From: Chlamydiota bacterium
GTDB taxonomy: Bacteria > Chlamydiota > Chlamydiia > Chlamydiales > Rhabdochlamydiaceae
Direction of reading: 5' to 3'
DNA length: 33,381 nt
NCBI GenBank assembly: GCA_003228815.1
Contig: QIGB01000098.1
Coordinates: 1 to 33,381 of the forward strand
Shown: piece by piece, positions 31,675 to 33,381 of the stretch
Position numbering within the stretch: position 1 is the first letter of the stretch
Layout: each line of letters starts with the position of its first letter
The notes under the pieces: model-generated
What the model was told of the DNA's origin: nothing
Databases searched by the model: none
What the model saw: only the letters and a program-made list of their open reading frames with translations
Made by a program: the position numbers and the translations under genes

Positions 31675-33298
31675 AGCCTGATGGTCCCACGGCTAGGGTT
31701 TGATATTTCGTGCGTACAGCATGAGCTAAATCAACGGGGCGCCGCATAAACCACGCTGTCAAGTATCCCCAGAAACTTAGACCAAGTCTAGCACAGGTTT
31801 GTTTGAGCGTTAATAGCCCATCTCGAAATTTTCTGCCCTCTTCACTTTTGGTGGTACCAGAAATATTTCTTCGCTTGGCAACGCCTCTAATATCTCTTTC
31901 GCTGTCGTTATTGTGCAGGGGAAGGCCAGGATAGTCAAGTGCCTTGAGCATTTCCTCGCGATACTGAGCAAATGAGGCAATCACTTCAGTAACCCCTGGA
32001 CTGATGCTTTTCATTGCGATCAATTGGTCATACAATTCATGCACTTCCGATTTGCCAACCTGCGTCAGCGCAGCTTCTTTAAGTTTCCCGTATAGGATCC
32101 AAATTGCCTCGCGTACTCGTTGAATCTCTTGTTCAGCTTCATCAGTAGCAGCTTCTAATTTACGCAGAGGTCTCTCCATATGCACCCAACATCCAGCATG
32201 ATCAAAAACTGCAAATTGCCCCGCACGATCCGATAGGAGCACTTGACCTGGTTTTAGGATCGTTTCGCTGATAAAACCTACTAATCCTGCCTCAAGGCAT
32301 TGTATTCGTAGCTTTTTGTTCTTTATCCCAAGGGTATTCAAGAGACGGTTTAGCCCTTTTTTTGTCCGATATTTTTTTCCAGCATGTTCTTCGAGGCGGT
32401 TGAGCAGGTCATCTTCCACGCCGCATTGGAAGAGGTGCCATATAAACGCTTCATTGATCAAATAACCTTCTTTGCCTTGGAGAAGGATTTGAAGGAAATT
32501 TGCTCTTGATTTGCTGGATGTTGTCTTGTAATAGGCAAAATATTCTCCTCCTATGTTCGTACAATATCCGTTCTTGTGCTGATGTTTCGCGCCAGTATCA
32601 TCGGTTCTGATGTATGGAGCTTCTTCGATTCCTGCGGTTAAGATTTTTTCGCTTTCCCTATGATACCCTTCAGATTCATTCATGAGAATATTATGGACTT
32701 GTCCTTCAGAGATCTCGATTCCAGAACCTCTCAACAAATCAAAGAGGCCCGGTTCAGTCATCCCAAGAGCGTAGAGACTATGCAGAAGTGCGCGCAGTTG
32801 ATGACCAAAATGAGATCCGTGAACTTCTTGAGGCAAAACAGCCCGTATTACAGAGCCATCAGGCGCCTGCCACACTTCGAGTCTATAAATCACATCTTTG
32901 GGAATTACTTCGAGTTCTTGAACGGCATACTCTTGGTATCCCTTAAAGCGAGACCCTTGAGGAACGTCCAAAGCTTGAACACGAACTTCCTGTCGTACTT
33001 TTTTTGGAGCCATCTCGTTGGCAGAGTTCGATCCGCCTCCTCCGGCGGTATTGCCTGGTTTTCCACTTCTGCTTTTAGGATCCCCTCCTCCAGGCCTGAA
33101 TTTGGGTCGCTTTGGCATTTTTTTTAGGCGAGCAATTTCATCTTGTTGCTCTTGCACTGTTTTCTTTAAAGCGGCTATTTGTTCGGTTTGTTTTTGGATA
33201 AGCTTGGTTTGTTCCTGAAATAGTTCAATAATTGGCTGAAGCCAAGATGATGTTCGAAGTTCTTGGGGAATTCGGGAAATGGTTTCTGCTAAATTCAT
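31673..33298 (-). CDS. IS66-family transposase
   Basis: A 541-residue transposase. Residues about 20-57 form a coiled coil (QTKLIQKQTEQIAALKKTVQ), followed by a basic Pro/Gly-rich linker and a helix-turn-helix region. The DDE catalytic domain shows YIRTDDTGAKHQ (first Asp), LLSDRAGQF (second Asp) and HNNDSERDIRGVAKRRNISG (Glu), with the C-terminal GLLTLKQTCARLGL typical of IS66. It cuts and joins the element's terminal repeats. The orientation is minus, reading toward the left repeat. No frameshift or early stop is seen, so it may be active. This looks like the single-ORF IS66 subgroup rather than the three-gene form. Confidence 0.9.
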   Translation of the reverse strand: MNLAETISRIPQELRTSSWLQPIIELFQEQTKLIQKQTEQIAALKKTVQEQQDEIARLKKMPKRPKFRPGGGDPKSRSGKPGNTAGGGGSNSANEMAPKKVRQEVRVQALDVPQGSRFKGYQEYAVQELEVIPKDVIYRLEVWQAPDGSVIRAVLPQEVHGSHFGHQLRALLHSLYALGMTEPGLFDLLRGSGIEISEGQVHNILMNESEGYHRESEKILTAGIEEAPYIRTDDTGAKHQHKNGYCTNIGGEYFAYYKTTSSKSRANFLQILLQGKEGYLINEAFIWHLFQCGVEDDLLNRLEEHAGKKYRTKKGLNRLLNTLGIKNKKLRIQCLEAGLVGFISETILKPGQVLLSDRAGQFAVFDHAGCWVHMERPLRKLEAATDEAEQEIQRVREAIWILYGKLKEAALTQVGKSEVHELYDQLIAMKSISPGVTEVIASFAQYREEMLKALDYPGLPLHNNDSERDIRGVAKRRNISGTTKSEEGRKFRDGLLTLKQTCARLGLSFWGYLTAWFMRRPVDLAHAVRTKYQTLAVGPSG

Positions 33299-33354
33299 GC
33301 CAATAGATCTTAGGCATAAGGAGTTCAGTTATCAAGAGAAAAATTTATTCCTGA

Positions 33355-33381
33355 CTTTGCCATGAGTTTTTAAGGACGTAC
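33355..33381 (-). repeat. Right terminal inverted repeat of the IS66-type element
   Basis: 27 bp; its reverse complement begins GTACGTCCTTAAAAACTC and ends ATGGCAAAG. It ends exactly at the window end, which suggests the contig breaks at this repeated element. Confidence 0.9.

Larger units (their letters stand above)
31635..33381 (-). mobile_element. IS66-type insertion sequence
   Basis: A 1747-base element with one transposase on the minus strand. Its 27-bp terminal inverted repeats (31635-31661 and 33355-33381) read GTRCGTCCTTAAAAACYCA then TGGCAAAG, with two differences between ends. The right repeat ends on the last base of the window. It inserted into a copy of the 143-residue gene. IS66 elements usually make an 8-bp target duplication; ATATTTTT at 31627-31634 is the left candidate, and the right flank is not visible. 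Confidence 0.88.

Overview
The window looks like a chromosome segment of an environmental (Parachlamydiales-type) chlamydia. The reasons are an ADP/ATP-translocase-related carrier, a PF07399-type putative Na+/H+ antiporter, a treY-malQ glucan operon, and a set of eukaryotic-like proteins (leucine-rich repeat, F-box-like, ankyrin, patatin) of the kind used as secreted effectors. A family such as Simkaniaceae or Rhabdochlamydiaceae is possible but is not proven by the sequence. I saw no rRNA, tRNA or CRISPR array.

Layout. 1-1.5 kb: an SGNH-hydrolase-like membrane protein with its own extended -10 promoter and a terminator. 1.5-5.1 kb: a four-gene minus-strand operon of inorganic-ion membrane proteins (Ca2+/cation exchanger, Na+/H+ antiporter-like, DoxX-like, VIT-type iron/manganese transporter) behind a perfect palindrome. 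5.1-8.1 kb: an exported alpha/beta hydrolase, an exported lipase-like protein and a WaaE-like glycosyltransferase. 8.1-12.1 kb: a plus-strand purine-nucleotide group (GMP reductase, HD-domain dNTPase-like protein, nucleotide-translocase-like carrier) and a small basic protein. 12.3-15.9 kb: UbiG, a TauE/SafE permease and an exported GH15-like glycosidase, all on the minus strand.

16.2-23.3 kb is a rearranged accessory region. It holds the LRR protein, a GyrI-like/GNAT pair, the ankyrin protein, a DHA2-type drug exporter, the F-box-like protein and the patatin, mixed with decayed duplicates: a frameshifted gene with a (GA)5 tract, a chimeric scrap that joins the 5' end of the exporter to the GyrI/GNAT junction, and a second patatin C-terminus. 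23.3-27.5 kb: treY and malQ overlap by 4 bp and feed glucan chains into trehalose synthesis.

27.6-33.4 kb is a second accessory block. A 727-residue protein of unknown function ends inside one arm of a perfect 35-bp inverted repeat. The other arm lies inside the 5' end of an ankyrin-repeat ORF with no good start. A 143-residue unknown protein follows, then a second copy of its 5' end cut by an IS66-type element. The element's terminal inverted repeat coincides with the last base of the window.

Start codons were moved from the longest ORF to an internal ATG wherever a Shine-Dalgarno sequence, a signal peptide or family alignment favoured it. All functions are inferred from recognised motifs, without database searches.
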